From the NCBI GenBank assembly GCA_003452935.1, contig DMMY01000007.1:70769-134768 (forward strand): 64,000 nt of DNA. The letters are read 5' to 3'. The position numbers and the translations under genes are program-made. The notes beneath the pieces were generated by a model that saw only the letters and a list, made by a program, of their open reading frames with translations, had not been told where the DNA came from and ran no database searches. Positions 1 through 8,009 of the stretch are shown here, piece after piece. This DNA is from Elusimicrobiota bacterium (GTDB lineage: Bacteria > Elusimicrobiota > Elusimicrobia > UBA1565 > UBA9628). Position 1 is the first letter of the stretch; each line of letters opens with the position of its first letter.

Positions 1-2
1 AC

Positions 3-1106
<1,104 letters not shown>

Positions 1107-1131
1107 ACAATTGCCCGGCGAGGAGGAATCC

Positions 1132-1578
1132 ATGCGCGCAGACGACGCGGAGTTCATGCAGGAGGCCGTCAAAGAGGCCCGCAAGGGCTTGCGCGAGGGC
1201 GGCATTCCCATCGGCGCGGTTCTGGTGAAAGACGGCCGCGTCGTGGGCCGCGGCCACAACCGCCGCGTCCAGAAAAAATCCGCCATCCTGCACGCGGAGA
1301 TGGACTGCCTGGAAAACGCCGGCCGCCTCAAGGCGCGCGCCTACCAACGCTGCGTCATCTACTCGACCCTCTCGCCCTGCGACATGTGCACCGGCGCGAT
1401 CCTGCTCTACAAGATCCCGCGCGTCGTGATCGGCGAGAACCGCACCTTCAAGGGTCCGGAACGCTATTCGCGCCGCCGCGTCAAGCTCGTCAACCTCGAT
1501 TTGCCCGAGTGCCGGGAAATGATGGCCGACTTCATCCGCCGCAAGCCCGGGCTTTGGAACGAGGATATCGGCCTCTAG
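1132..1578 (+). CDS. Cytosine deaminase, fungal FCY1 type
   Basis: This 148-residue zinc deaminase would convert cytosine to uracil. The start at 1132 follows an AGGAGG at 1121-1126. The active-site HAE is at residues 54-56 and PCDMC places zinc cysteines at about 83 and 86. Family resemblance is unusually specific. The segments LSPCDMCTGAI and GENRTFKG, and the C-terminal WNEDIGL, match my memory of yeast FCY1 rather than tRNA adenosine deaminase or CMP deaminase. E. coli CodA is an unrelated amidohydrolase, so I give no symbol. It follows a molybdenum hydroxylase subunit with 25 bp between them, so a salvage or catabolic operon is likely. The substrate is inferred from similarity only. Confidence 0.88.
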   Translation: MRADDAEFMQEAVKEARKGLREGGIPIGAVLVKDGRVVGRGHNRRVQKKSAILHAEMDCLENAGRLKARAYQRCVIYSTLSPCDMCTGAILLYKIPRVVIGENRTFKGPERYSRRRVKLVNLDLPECREMMADFIRRKPGLWNEDIGL

Positions 1579-1580
1579 GT

Positions 1581-1592
1581 GCCGGAGATCAA
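1581..1592 (+). repeat. 12-bp direct repeat, left copy, flanking the tag gene
   Basis: GCCGGAGATCAA occurs here just after the cytosine deaminase stop codon and again at 2240-2251 just after the tag stop codon. The two copies bracket the tag gene exactly, in direct orientation. This would fit a duplicated insertion site or recombination endpoint. No integrase is visible. Confidence 0.6.
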
Positions 1593-1622
1593 GTTATTGG
1601 ACTTGTTGGACTTATTTTCCAT

Positions 1623-2238
1623 ATGAAAGATAGAGAAAAATCAGAGTCGCTTAAGCGTTGTGCCTGGGCGCAAGGCAAAGGCGAGTTATATCGCGATTAC
1701 CACGATTTTGAATGGGGCGTTCCGGTCCACGATGACCGCAAGCACTTCGAGTTTCTCATCCTGGAAGGCGCCCAGGCAGGGCTGAGCTGGTCGACAGTGC
1801 TCAACAAGAGAGCGGCCTATCGCACGGCCTTTGAAGATTTCGACCCTCGCCGGGTGGCTCGTTTTAAGCCGAAAAAAAATTGGAGCCCTTCTGCGCAATC
1901 CCGGAATCATCCGCAATCGGCTCAAGATCAACGCCGCAGTGCACAATGCGCGACAGTTTTTGGCCGTGCAAAAAGAGTTCGGAAGCTTCGACGCCTATGT
2001 CTGGCGATTCGTGGGAGGAAAGCCCATTAAGAATCGTCGAAAAAGCCTAAAGGATATTCCCGCCACTTCCCCGCAGTCCGACGCCCTCAGCCAGGACTTG
2101 AAGCGTCGGGGCTTCAAGTTCGTGGGCAGCACCATCATTTACGCGCACATGCAGGCAGTGGGCATGATCAATGATCACGTCATAAGCTGCTTTCGCCATG
2201 CGCAGTGCGCTCGCGCCGACGGCCAATCGACCTATTAG
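1623..2238 (+). pseudogene. tag: DNA-3-methyladenine glycosylase I, interrupted by a +1 frameshift
   Basis: Tag excises 3-methyladenine from alkylated DNA. The first part, from ATG 1623, contains RCAWAQG and YHDFEWGVP. The second part, in the next frame, contains NPGIIRNRLKI and GFKFVGSTIIYAHMQ and ends near NDHVISC. Together these give a full-length protein with the Cys/His zinc-snap residues intact. The break is at a run of eight A at 1872-1879; seven A would restore one continuous frame through KPKKIGALLRNPG. It could be a true pseudogene, an assembly error in a homopolymer, or slippage. Both halves are otherwise well conserved, which argues for recent or artefactual damage. A 12-bp direct repeat flanks the gene. 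Confidence 0.85.
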
Positions 2239-2239
2239 C

Positions 2240-2251
2240 GCCGGAGATCAA
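2240..2251 (+). repeat. 12-bp direct repeat, right copy, flanking the tag gene
   Basis: Second copy of GCCGGAGATCAA (see 1581-1592). It begins two bases after the tag stop codon. Confidence 0.6.
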
Positions 2252-2288
2252 TTCACTAAATTTTAAAAAGATTATCGGTCACTGCCCA

Positions 2289-2561
2289 TTATGCCGAGGG
2301 GGATGCCGACTTATCATAATTGACTTCAATTTGCTCGAACCAGCCATGGGCATCCTGCTGTTGCGGGTCCACATATCGCACCGGAGTTGAGAGATCATTG
2401 AATTCAAACCGGACTTGCGCCGCCGGCACTGTGCGGAATCGGATTGATACAACGCAATTGCTCCCGTCCGTTTGCTTGCGGCACTGATCATTGTCCTTGG
2501 TCGCGAAAACCTCCGTCCATACGCCCTCCAGGAAAGCGAGAATTCTAAACTCGGCCGGCAT
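2289..2561 (-). CDS. Small hypothetical protein, 90 residues
   Basis: This possible small soluble protein lies between tag and the transposon left end. Its composition is plausible for a real protein: mixed hydrophobic and charged residues, two cysteines, and a C-terminal WFEQIEVNYD stretch. There is no signal peptide or membrane segment. The upstream GGGG about 8 bases before the ATG is a weak ribosome site, and no -10 box is evident. I recognise no family. A 98-residue frame overlaps it on the same strand but has a less protein-like composition. If neither is real, 2252-2589 is simply AT-richer non-coding DNA between two inserted modules. Confidence 0.4.
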   Translation of the reverse strand: MPAEFRILAFLEGVWTEVFATKDNDQCRKQTDGSNCVVSIRFRTVPAAQVRFEFNDLSTPVRYVDPQQQDAHGWFEQIEVNYDKSASPSA

Positions 2562-2589
2562 CTTATCTGCCCCATGAGGAACGATTTTG

Positions 2590-2612
2590 GGGGATTATCC
2601 CTTTGACAAAAC
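2590..2612 (+). repeat. Left terminal inverted repeat of the transposon
   Basis: Begins GGGGATTATCCC and continues TTTGACAAAAC. It matches the reversed right end at 19 of 23 positions. The first 13 bases are themselves nearly palindromic, so orientation rests on the central T and the inner CAAAA. Confidence 0.75.
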
Positions 2613-2623
2613 CGCAGTAAAAC

Positions 2624-2809
2624 TCATGCCGCAATGCTACGCCACCTAGCGACGGTCATGTGGGATACTCCCATCATTTCGGCTATTTCTCGGGTAGATA
2701 AATCCTTCTTGAGTACGGGCACGATGTATCGCTTCCATACCAAGCGGCCAATATCACCACCTAAAGTTATTTGCGGCGGGGCCTTCACCTTCTTTCTGCG
2801 CTTCTTCAT
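2624..2809 (-). CDS. Small helix-turn-helix protein of the transposon
   Basis: This 61-residue basic protein has a Lys/Arg-rich N-terminus and a clear C-terminal helix-turn-helix, STREIAEMMGVSHMTVARWR, of the MerR/Xre-like kind used in transposition and repressor proteins. Its ATG overlaps the stop codon of the 43-residue gene (ATGA at 2809-2806), so the two are probably translated together as the tail of the transposase operon. The role is inferred: it could repress the operon by binding the inverted repeat next to the transposase -10 box, or it could help bind transposon ends. I do not recognise an exact family. Confidence 0.75.
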   Translation of the reverse strand: MKKRRKKVKAPPQITLGGDIGRLVWKRYIVPVLKKDLSTREIAEMMGVSHMTVARWRSIAA

Positions 2810-2937
2810 GACCGTTTTCTCCTGCCCTTTTTCTTGGGCGGCGGTACTTTAAGTAACGCCTTGACCGCTTCCTCAAACCCCATAGGGGCAAGAGTAATTG
2901 CCTGGCTTTTCTTTCTCTTTTGAGCCTTTCCCTTCAA
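2806..2937 (-). CDS. 43-residue coupled small protein of the transposon (TTG start)
   Basis: This frame starts with TTG overlapping the transposase stop (TTGA), with GGGGG 4-5 bases upstream as a ribosome site. It stops in an ATGA overlap with the HTH gene. The product is very basic at both ends around a core GFEEAVKALLKVPPPKKK. Short proteins with this 'G-F-x-x-A-x-x-x-L-L-x-x-P-P' core are, from memory, found next to transposases and phage genes, but I cannot name a function. It is shorter than most gene finders report. The conserved core and the overlap on both sides make it credible. Confidence 0.65.
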   Translation of the reverse strand: MKGKAQKRKKSQAITLAPMGFEEAVKALLKVPPPKKKGRRKRS

Positions 2938-3896
2938 ATTGCCCCCTGAGACTGTAGATCGCTGTAGACTAACCGCTTTCCTTGAGCCCCGACCAACGCA
3001 GATATAGCCCGATCGGTGTCTGACGAATCGCGCATATTCCAGCGGAAGGAGAACTCGCCGCAATACTGCGCCAGATGTTCCTTGCTGATGTGGTGGAACG
3101 TTCCCATGATTCCACGCTTGAGAAGTGAGAAGAAGCATTCTACCGTGTTGGTATGGATGTTTCCGGGCCTGACATACTGGAACTCGGAATGGTTGACCGT
3201 GTGATGCCCGCCCGCAAACTCTTTGCCGACTCCGCTATATGCGTGCCACCTGTCCGTGATTATACGGGCCTCTTTCTTGACGTTCTCCATGATTGCACCT
3301 TTGAGAGTTGAAGCCGTCGCGCTCTTGATCGGGAAGGCCCGCACGTTGCCGTTTCGCTTCACCAGGGCCATGACCGGGACTTTCTTCGGGATATCGGCCC
3401 GAGTCATGCCAGCGCGGAACCTCTCGCTAACGTGGCGATTCTCTTGCTTGCCTCCCACATACGTCTCGTCAACCTCAACCGTCCCTCCCATCTTGCCAAC
3501 AAAAGACTTATGCGTCATGGCGTAGCGGATTCTATGGCACATAAACCATGCGGACTTGTAGGTGATACCAAGCATCCTGTGGAGCTGATGGGCCGATATG
3601 CCCTTCTTGCTGGCTGTCATGAAGTGGACGGCCATTAGCCATTTGTTTAGCGGTATATGGGAGCCTTCAAAAATCGTGTTTACCGTCACGGTAAATTGGC
3701 GCTTGCAGGCTCGGCAACGAAGGAGCCCGGAGCGTCCGGGCTTGGTTGATCCCGCCTTTGCCGCCATACGGTACACTTCCACCGATCCGCAATGAGGGCA
3801 TTTAGGGCCTTGTGGCCAAATGATGGACTCAATGAAAGCCCGCGCCTTGTCTTCACTCGTCGCGGCCTCTGGTATCCTTGGCATTTTCTTGTTCAT
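2934..3896 (-). CDS. IS1595-family (ISXO2-like) DDE transposase
   Basis: The 320-residue protein begins with a zinc ribbon (CPHC near residue 34, CRAC about 25 residues later) and a helical region. It then has the DDE-type catalytic core: VEVDETYVGG, ITDRWHAY and HTNTVECFFSLLKRG. These are the hallmarks of the ISXO2 branch of IS1595. I chose the ATG at 3896 (MNKK) over upstream in-frame starts because a TACACT -10-like box at 3908-3903 with an upstream TG places the transcript start exactly on it. The longer frame would run into the preceding gene. All catalytic residues are present, so the enzyme looks active. Confidence 0.93.
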   Translation of the reverse strand: MNKKMPRIPEAATSEDKARAFIESIIWPQGPKCPHCGSVEVYRMAAKAGSTKPGRSGLLRCRACKRQFTVTVNTIFEGSHIPLNKWLMAVHFMTASKKGISAHQLHRMLGITYKSAWFMCHRIRYAMTHKSFVGKMGGTVEVDETYVGGKQENRHVSERFRAGMTRADIPKKVPVMALVKRNGNVRAFPIKSATASTLKGAIMENVKKEARIITDRWHAYSGVGKEFAGGHHTVNHSEFQYVRPGNIHTNTVECFFSLLKRGIMGTFHHISKEHLAQYCGEFSFRWNMRDSSDTDRAISALVGAQGKRLVYSDLQSQGAI

Positions 3897-3902
3897 GGGC
3901 AT

Positions 3903-3921
3903 AGTGTAACATAAAGTTACA
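3903..3921 (-). promoter_or_regulatory. Transposase -10 box overlapped by a TGTAAC/GTTACA inverted repeat
   Basis: On the minus strand TACACT (3908-3903), preceded by TGT, predicts a transcript starting at the A of the transposase ATG. The perfect inverted repeat TGTAAC-ATAAA-GTTACA (3905-3921) overlaps this -10 box, the usual place for a repressor site. The element's own HTH protein is a candidate binder. Position and symmetry are seen; function is inferred. Confidence 0.55.
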
Positions 3922-3927
3922 GTGCTG

Positions 3928-5100
3928 TCAAGGGCATCTTTCATCATGATCGGCGGAATCTGGGCCTTCTATCCAAGAACACGCCAACCTGCCGTCTTTC
4001 ATGTATATTTCGATCGTGTTTGAAAATGGGCCGTTCCGTGCCTTCCCGGAAAAATGCAGTCTCGCTTTGTTAAATAGATTGCCCGTTGGGAAATCCATGA
4101 GCCACAAAAAGTCTGTTGCTGCAATTTCTACTTGCTTCGAATCCACAACATGCACCGATAAGCTGCTTCCGTCTGTGCCGTAGGCAATTCCGTCAATTTG
4201 ACGATACAGCACATGCGCCGAGTATGTGCTGGAGTTATGTGCAAACAAGCGGGTCATGTCGGGATCTAAATGCGGAAGCAGATATGGCGATGAGTCTCCG
4301 CCTCGATTAACGAACTGCAAATGATCCTCAATTCTTCGTAGGTCTGACGAGGGAATGCCTTCACTGCCGGCAGATTGTTTTCCTCCTGGCGAGTTGATCA
4401 TTACTTGTGTTGCGGATGGCATATAATCAATGTTTTCCCAGGTGACCAATCGTTTTTTTTCATTCATAGCACCGATGTTGACGTTTATATCCCGGACGGA
4501 CAGCATTGTCTCTATTGACTTTGCGGCTATCTGATTTGGTGGCGGCAACTGTAATTCGCCGTGCTTGGTGCTTGGCTTACACAAGAAGGCTAGCGCAACT
4601 AAGCACAAAGGAACTGAAAAAGCAGAAGGCCAAATCCAATACCTCCATCTTTTGACATAGATGAATCCATTTTTTTCGTTATTCCAATCGAATATGGCAT
4701 CGGTTATTACGGTGTTTTTTACAGCATTGTATTCGCCATCAGAGCCGTAATTATTGGAACATTTTTTGCAGACGGCCGGTTCCCCGGAATCAAACTCTAT
4801 CCGCATATTGCATGGGGGACAACGACCCTCAATTTTTCTGTCTCTCTGATCATTTGGGCTGTTAATTGCAGAAAAATGCCACAGAACTTTTCCGCGGGTG
4901 TAATATTTCTCCCGTCTGCTTATTTCCGGGTAAGACAAAATCCATAAATGGCATCCGAAAATAACAGCCGCTCCAAAAAACACGATCATCAGTGCCCATC
5001 CCGCGGTATAATGCGCCGGATATGCAATCATAGTGCCTATCGAACCGACCCCAAAAAGAGCACAAACAAGCGCTGAAACTGCCGTAACTTTATTATCCAT
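3928..5100 (-). CDS. Passenger protein: three membrane segments plus zinc ribbon, unknown function
   Basis: The 390-residue protein has two N-terminal membrane segments (about residues 5-27 and 33-55). A cytosolic-type zinc ribbon follows (CPPC near 94, CKKC near 111), then a third membrane segment (about 157-176) and a hydrophilic C-terminal domain of about 200 residues. I recognise no family. It is the first gene of the minus-strand run, 31 bp before the transposase, and is divergent to a second membrane zinc-ribbon protein at 5159. It has no ribosome site. Instead TAGAAT at 5112-5107 places the predicted transcript start on its ATG. It may be a defence, stress or surface cargo, but nothing in the sequence proves that. 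Confidence 0.8.
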   Translation of the reverse strand: MDNKVTAVSALVCALFGVGSIGTMIAYPAHYTAGWALMIVFFGAAVIFGCHLWILSYPEISRREKYYTRGKVLWHFSAINSPNDQRDRKIEGRCPPCNMRIEFDSGEPAVCKKCSNNYGSDGEYNAVKNTVITDAIFDWNNEKNGFIYVKRWRYWIWPSAFSVPLCLVALAFLCKPSTKHGELQLPPPNQIAAKSIETMLSVRDINVNIGAMNEKKRLVTWENIDYMPSATQVMINSPGGKQSAGSEGIPSSDLRRIEDHLQFVNRGGDSSPYLLPHLDPDMTRLFAHNSSTYSAHVLYRQIDGIAYGTDGSSLSVHVVDSKQVEIAATDFLWLMDFPTGNLFNKARLHFSGKARNGPFSNTIEIYMKDGRLACSWIEGPDSADHDERCP

Positions 5101-5106
5101 ACGACG

Positions 5107-5152
5107 ATTCTATCAAACATATTTATGGTAGCCTGGCTCTTTTTGTTACAAT
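5107..5152. promoter_or_regulatory. Divergent pair of leaderless-type -10 boxes between the passenger genes
   Basis: On the minus strand TGA-TAGAAT (hexamer 5112-5107) predicts a start at 5100, the A of the 390-residue gene. On the plus strand TGT-TACAAT (hexamer 5147-5152) predicts a start at 5159, the A of the 201-residue gene. Both have the extended -10 TGn motif and neither gene has a Shine-Dalgarno sequence. Confidence 0.6.
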
Positions 5153-5158
5153 CACCCG

Positions 5159-5764
5159 ATGAGCGATCCATTTAATCTTCTCCAGGCGGGAGCCGCAGTG
5201 AGAGGAATATTCCCAGGCCTAGCAGGAACGCTAGTAATAGTCCTTGGAGTCCTATATGCGGTTTGTGACTATTTAGGCATTGGAACTGCGCCTGCAGTTG
5301 TCGTTGCGATTTCTGGGGGGATAGCAATATACCTATTGGAAGTATTGCGGACAAAAATATCAGGGCCCAACAAAGAACAACCAAAGCCGAAGTCATTTAC
5401 CCTCGCAGAGAAAATACGGTATGCGGACGTGGATTGGATACCGATATTGCTCTCTTATTCCGAAAAAATGCGGAACACCATCAGGGTCACGGACCCGCTT
5501 TGCCCAAAATGCGGGGCGCCGCTGTATTACAATTGCGCGACCGATGCCGATCCGGCCGAATCTCCGACATCTGCGGAGTGCCCAACCTGCGAGGAGAAAA
5601 ACAGATACCCATTTCCTAGGGGAATACACGTTACAAAGGAACTTGCCCGCCGCCACGCTATAGGGATGTCGTCTAGGAAAGAAATATTCCAGCCATGGTG
5701 GGTTCGGGGCTGGCGCTTCATAACAAAGAAGCGTCACTTTAAGCCCCTTTTGCGAAGGGGATAA
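5159..5764 (+). CDS. Passenger protein: two membrane segments plus zinc ribbon, unknown function
   Basis: The 201-residue protein has two close membrane segments (about 15-38 and 42-61). A linker follows, then a zinc ribbon with CPKC near 119 and CPTC near 146, and a basic, aromatic-rich C-terminus. The layout (membrane hairpin then zinc ribbon) mirrors the N-terminal half of the divergent 390-residue protein, so the two may be distant relatives or partners. The stop codon at 5762-5764 lies inside the right inverted repeat, which shows that the gene travels with the transposon. No family is recognised. Confidence 0.78.
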   Translation: MSDPFNLLQAGAAVRGIFPGLAGTLVIVLGVLYAVCDYLGIGTAPAVVVAISGGIAIYLLEVLRTKISGPNKEQPKPKSFTLAEKIRYADVDWIPILLSYSEKMRNTIRVTDPLCPKCGAPLYYNCATDADPAESPTSAECPTCEEKNRYPFPRGIHVTKELARRHAIGMSSRKEIFQPWWVRGWRFITKKRHFKPLLRRG

Positions 5765-5769
5765 TCCCC
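5747..5769 (-). repeat. Right terminal inverted repeat of the transposon
   Basis: Read inward on the minus strand it begins GGGGATTATCCC and continues CTTCGCAAAAG. The plus-strand form looks like a small hairpin. The matching left end and the extended CAAAA identity favour a transposon end over a terminator. Confidence 0.72.
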
Positions 5770-5853
5770 ACTTAATTATAAGCCGTCTAGCATAAGTCGG
5801 TAAGGGCCTAAATGCCTAAGCTCCATGGGCCTAACGACCCAGCAACCCATGTG

Positions 5854-6813
5854 TCAATCGGTGACGCGGCTACCCCGCGCCAAAGCCTTCTGCGCTATCC
5901 ATGACTGGGTGGCGCAGGAGCAGTAATAGACGGAAAGTTTAAGGCGCCGCCGCAGCGCATCGGCCAGCAGCTCCAGGGCCGCTTCCTCGCTGCCGGCCAC
6001 GGCCGACCAGGTCAAAGCCTTTGCCCGCGGCCCGGGCTTGGCCAGCCGGCCCTGCCCGGCCAAAGTCGCCGCGTTCTCGGAAGAGCAGAAAAGCTCGTGC
6101 AATATAAGATGCCTGCAGCCCAGTCGTTCAAGCTCGCCCATCAATTTCAGCACCGACCCCTTATGTTCCGGAACAACCGGGATCTCGGTTTCCACGTCCT
6201 CGAACACTTCCCGGGCCAATGCCGCGGGCCGCGCCTGGTAGCCGTTGGCCGCGAGATTAAGGCGCAAGCCGTCGACGCCGGCCGAGCGCAGCGCGCGCAG
6301 GCGCGGCAAGGTAAGCAGGTCGCCGTTCGTATAAAGGTCGATGCGCAGCTTCGGCGTCGCGCCGCGGCGCAATTCCTTCAATAAAGCCAAAAGCCGCTTC
6401 CATTCCAAGAGCGGCTCCCCCCCGCTGATGCCCACGCTGCGCACGCCCAGGCGCCGCAGCAACAGAGCGGCTTGGCGCGGCGACGAAACCTTCCGGCCAT
6501 GCACGCTCATGCCGGCCGAGCGCGGCCGGGGATTGAAGCAGAAAAAACAATCCCGGTTGCACTTGAGCGTCAGGGCCAGATTGCTGCCTTGGCCGCGAAG
6601 ACAAGGCCGGCAGCCTTGGGGCAAGCCGCGCGTATAGAGCGTCATGCGCTCCGGCCACCCCCGCACGCCCAGACGCTTTAGCCGGAACATAAGCTCCTTG
6701 GCGCGCCGATCGGCTGCGGCGTCTGGGGCGGGCGGCAAACTCCGGCCGCGGGACAAACCCAAAGCATAGCGCTCCAAAGCGTCTGAAAACGAAGGGTTTT
6801 TAGAGGCGGACAT
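5854..6813 (-). CDS. Radical SAM protein of unknown substrate
   Basis: The 319-residue protein has the radical SAM cluster motif CNRDCFFC (cysteines at about 85, 89 and 92) and a GGEP motif near 131 for S-adenosylmethionine binding. Further cysteines occur near 69 (CRPC region) and in a C-terminal YYCSCA segment. These may hold an auxiliary iron-sulfur cluster, as in SPASM or twitch proteins. Such enzymes start radical chemistry on peptides, RNA or cofactors. No precursor peptide or maturase partner is obvious nearby. Transcription appears to start one base before the ATG from TATAAT at 6826-6821, so no ribosome site is expected. Confidence 0.82.
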   Translation of the reverse strand: MSASKNPSFSDALERYALGLSRGRSLPPAPDAAADRRAKELMFRLKRLGVRGWPERMTLYTRGLPQGCRPCLRGQGSNLALTLKCNRDCFFCFNPRPRSAGMSVHGRKVSSPRQAALLLRRLGVRSVGISGGEPLLEWKRLLALLKELRRGATPKLRIDLYTNGDLLTLPRLRALRSAGVDGLRLNLAANGYQARPAALAREVFEDVETEIPVVPEHKGSVLKLMGELERLGCRHLILHELFCSSENAATLAGQGRLAKPGPRAKALTWSAVAGSEEAALELLADALRRRLKLSVYYCSCATQSWIAQKALARGSRVTD

Positions 6814-6820
6814 GAATAGA

Positions 6821-6830
6821 ATTATATAAT
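6821..6830. promoter_or_regulatory. Palindromic bidirectional -10 element
   Basis: ATTATATAAT is its own reverse complement and offers a perfect TATAAT in each direction. Leftward it predicts a 1-base leader for the radical SAM gene. Rightward it predicts a 15-base leader with GAGG for the lipoprotein gene at 6852. One symmetric element therefore appears to drive both genes. Confidence 0.6.
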
Positions 6831-6851
6831 AGTGGGTAGTGAGGTCCCGAC

Positions 6852-7718
6852 ATGACTAGGCAGTTTTCCAAATCCTTAGCCGTCGCTTTTTTATTCGCAT
6901 TTCCAAGCATCACGGGGTGCACCCGCTATACGCTCAAACCCGAGACGCCTGCCTCCATGCCGGTCAACAACTCCGGGACCTTGCCGTTGAAAGTGGGCCT
7001 GATCATCGAGGATCAAAATCCTTCCATCGGCATTTTGGGGGGCTCCGGGCCAGACTCGATGTCGAAACACCTGCTGGCAAACAGCGGCGCCAACTTCGGC
7101 CCGAGATTCGCCACGGCCTTGCGTCGCTCCAAGCTCTTCGAGGACGTCAAATATCCTTTGCGGCTCTCGCGGGATGCCCTGGAAAGCGTCGATCTGACGA
7201 TCTCGGCCCAATTTGGCTACAAGTTCACCCAGGATCCCGCACAGGCGCCCAAAATCATATTGGTCTGTTTCACCGGCTTTATAACCGGAGCGTTGCTCAC
7301 CGAGACCAGCCATCACGCGGCCCAGGCCGTGCTCTCCATCGCGGACCGGGCCGGCAAGGACATCAAGACCTACGATGAAACCGTGGACGTGGTCGCCGAA
7401 TCCATGGTCTCCATGTTCGCGGAGATGAAAACCACGAAAGCCGGGCCGCCGGCCGCGCTCGACAATCTCATAGCCAAGCTCGTTCAAAACCTCATAGACG
7501 ACCGCAACGTCTTTCAACGCCTGGGCGCACGGCCCCGCCCCAGCGCCCAGCCGGCGCCAAGCGAAGGCGCGACGCAAACGCCGCAAGCGGCCGCGAGCGC
7601 GGCGCCCCTTCCAGCGCCGGCCTTCCAGCCGGACGCTGAGCCGCAAGTCCAGACGCCGCCCAAACCCGCGGCCCCTAAGAAGCCGACGGATTTCTACGAC
7701 TCCCAATTATTGCCCTGA
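6852..7718 (+). CDS. Lipoprotein with Pro/Ala-rich tail, unknown function
   Basis: The 288-residue protein starts with a lipoprotein signal ending SITGC (cysteine at about 23), so it should be lipid-anchored. A folded middle region of about 190 residues follows, with a hydrophobic stretch near 135-155. The last 70 residues are a Pro/Ala-rich tail with several charged turns, which looks disordered. I recognise no family. The ATG has GAGG 8 bases upstream. The 77-residue gene that follows is 12 bp away with its own strong ribosome site, so the two probably form an operon. Confidence 0.75.
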   Translation: MTRQFSKSLAVAFLFAFPSITGCTRYTLKPETPASMPVNNSGTLPLKVGLIIEDQNPSIGILGGSGPDSMSKHLLANSGANFGPRFATALRRSKLFEDVKYPLRLSRDALESVDLTISAQFGYKFTQDPAQAPKIILVCFTGFITGALLTETSHHAAQAVLSIADRAGKDIKTYDETVDVVAESMVSMFAEMKTTKAGPPAALDNLIAKLVQNLIDDRNVFQRLGARPRPSAQPAPSEGATQTPQAAASAAPLPAPAFQPDAEPQVQTPPKPAAPKKPTDFYDSQLLP

Positions 7719-7730
7719 CATGGAGGCGAC

Positions 7731-7964
7731 ATGACCAAGAAAAAACTCCCGCAACCCAAGACCCGCAAGGACGATTCCACCGGCACCTATGTCTTCGACA
7801 AGCAACTGGGCAAGGTGGTAAAGGTCTCGGACAAGGTCCCATCAGTCTCGTCCAAAGGAAAGGGCGCCGATTTTTCAGACGCCGCGCCCTCGAATCCAGC
7901 CTGCGCCTCCTGCCCTTCGGGCGGCGCCTGCGGCATGGGCGGCGGCTTTGACGGGGACTTCTAG
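7731..7964 (+). CDS. Small protein with Cys/Gly-rich C-terminus
   Basis: This 77-residue basic protein starts after GGAGG. It has a Lys-rich N-terminus, a central YVFDKQLGKVVKVSDKVPSV stretch and a C-terminal CASCPSGGACGMGGG tail with three cysteines. The tail resembles that of FmdB-like small regulators or metal-handling proteins, but the FmdB zinc ribbon is absent. No function can be assigned. It follows the lipoprotein by 12 bp and precedes uppP by 45 bp on the same strand. Confidence 0.65.
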   Translation: MTKKKLPQPKTRKDDSTGTYVFDKQLGKVVKVSDKVPSVSSKGKGADFSDAAPSNPACASCPSGGACGMGGGFDGDF

Positions 7965-8009
7965 AATTCTTCCGCCGCATCCGGGGCGGGCGGTCCCCGG
8001 GCAAACGCC

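Larger units (their letters stand above)
2590..5769. mobile_element. IS1595/ISXO2-type transposon with two passenger membrane genes (3180 bp)
   Basis: Both ends carry GGGGATTATCCC pointing inward, and the similarity continues to 23 positions with 19 matches (2590-2612 and, reversed, 5769-5747). Between the ends lie a DDE transposase, a 43-residue and a 61-residue partner gene, and two membrane zinc-ribbon genes. The 61-residue gene stops 11 bases from the left repeat, and the 201-residue gene has its stop codon inside the right repeat. Both facts fit an element packed exactly between its ends. I looked for an 8-bp target duplication (2582-2589 against 5770-5777) and found none. The insert may therefore be old, or the true ends may differ by a few bases. 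The family assignment comes from the transposase. Confidence 0.78.

Noticed and set aside
5757..5769. GGGGATAATCCCC as a small terminator hairpin for the 201-residue gene
   Set aside because: No T-run follows, the stop codon lies within it, and a matching inverted copy exists at 2590, so a transposon end explains it better.
2582..5777. 8-bp target duplication at the transposon ends
   Set aside because: The flanks (2582-2589 and 5770-5777) do not match, so no duplication is claimed.
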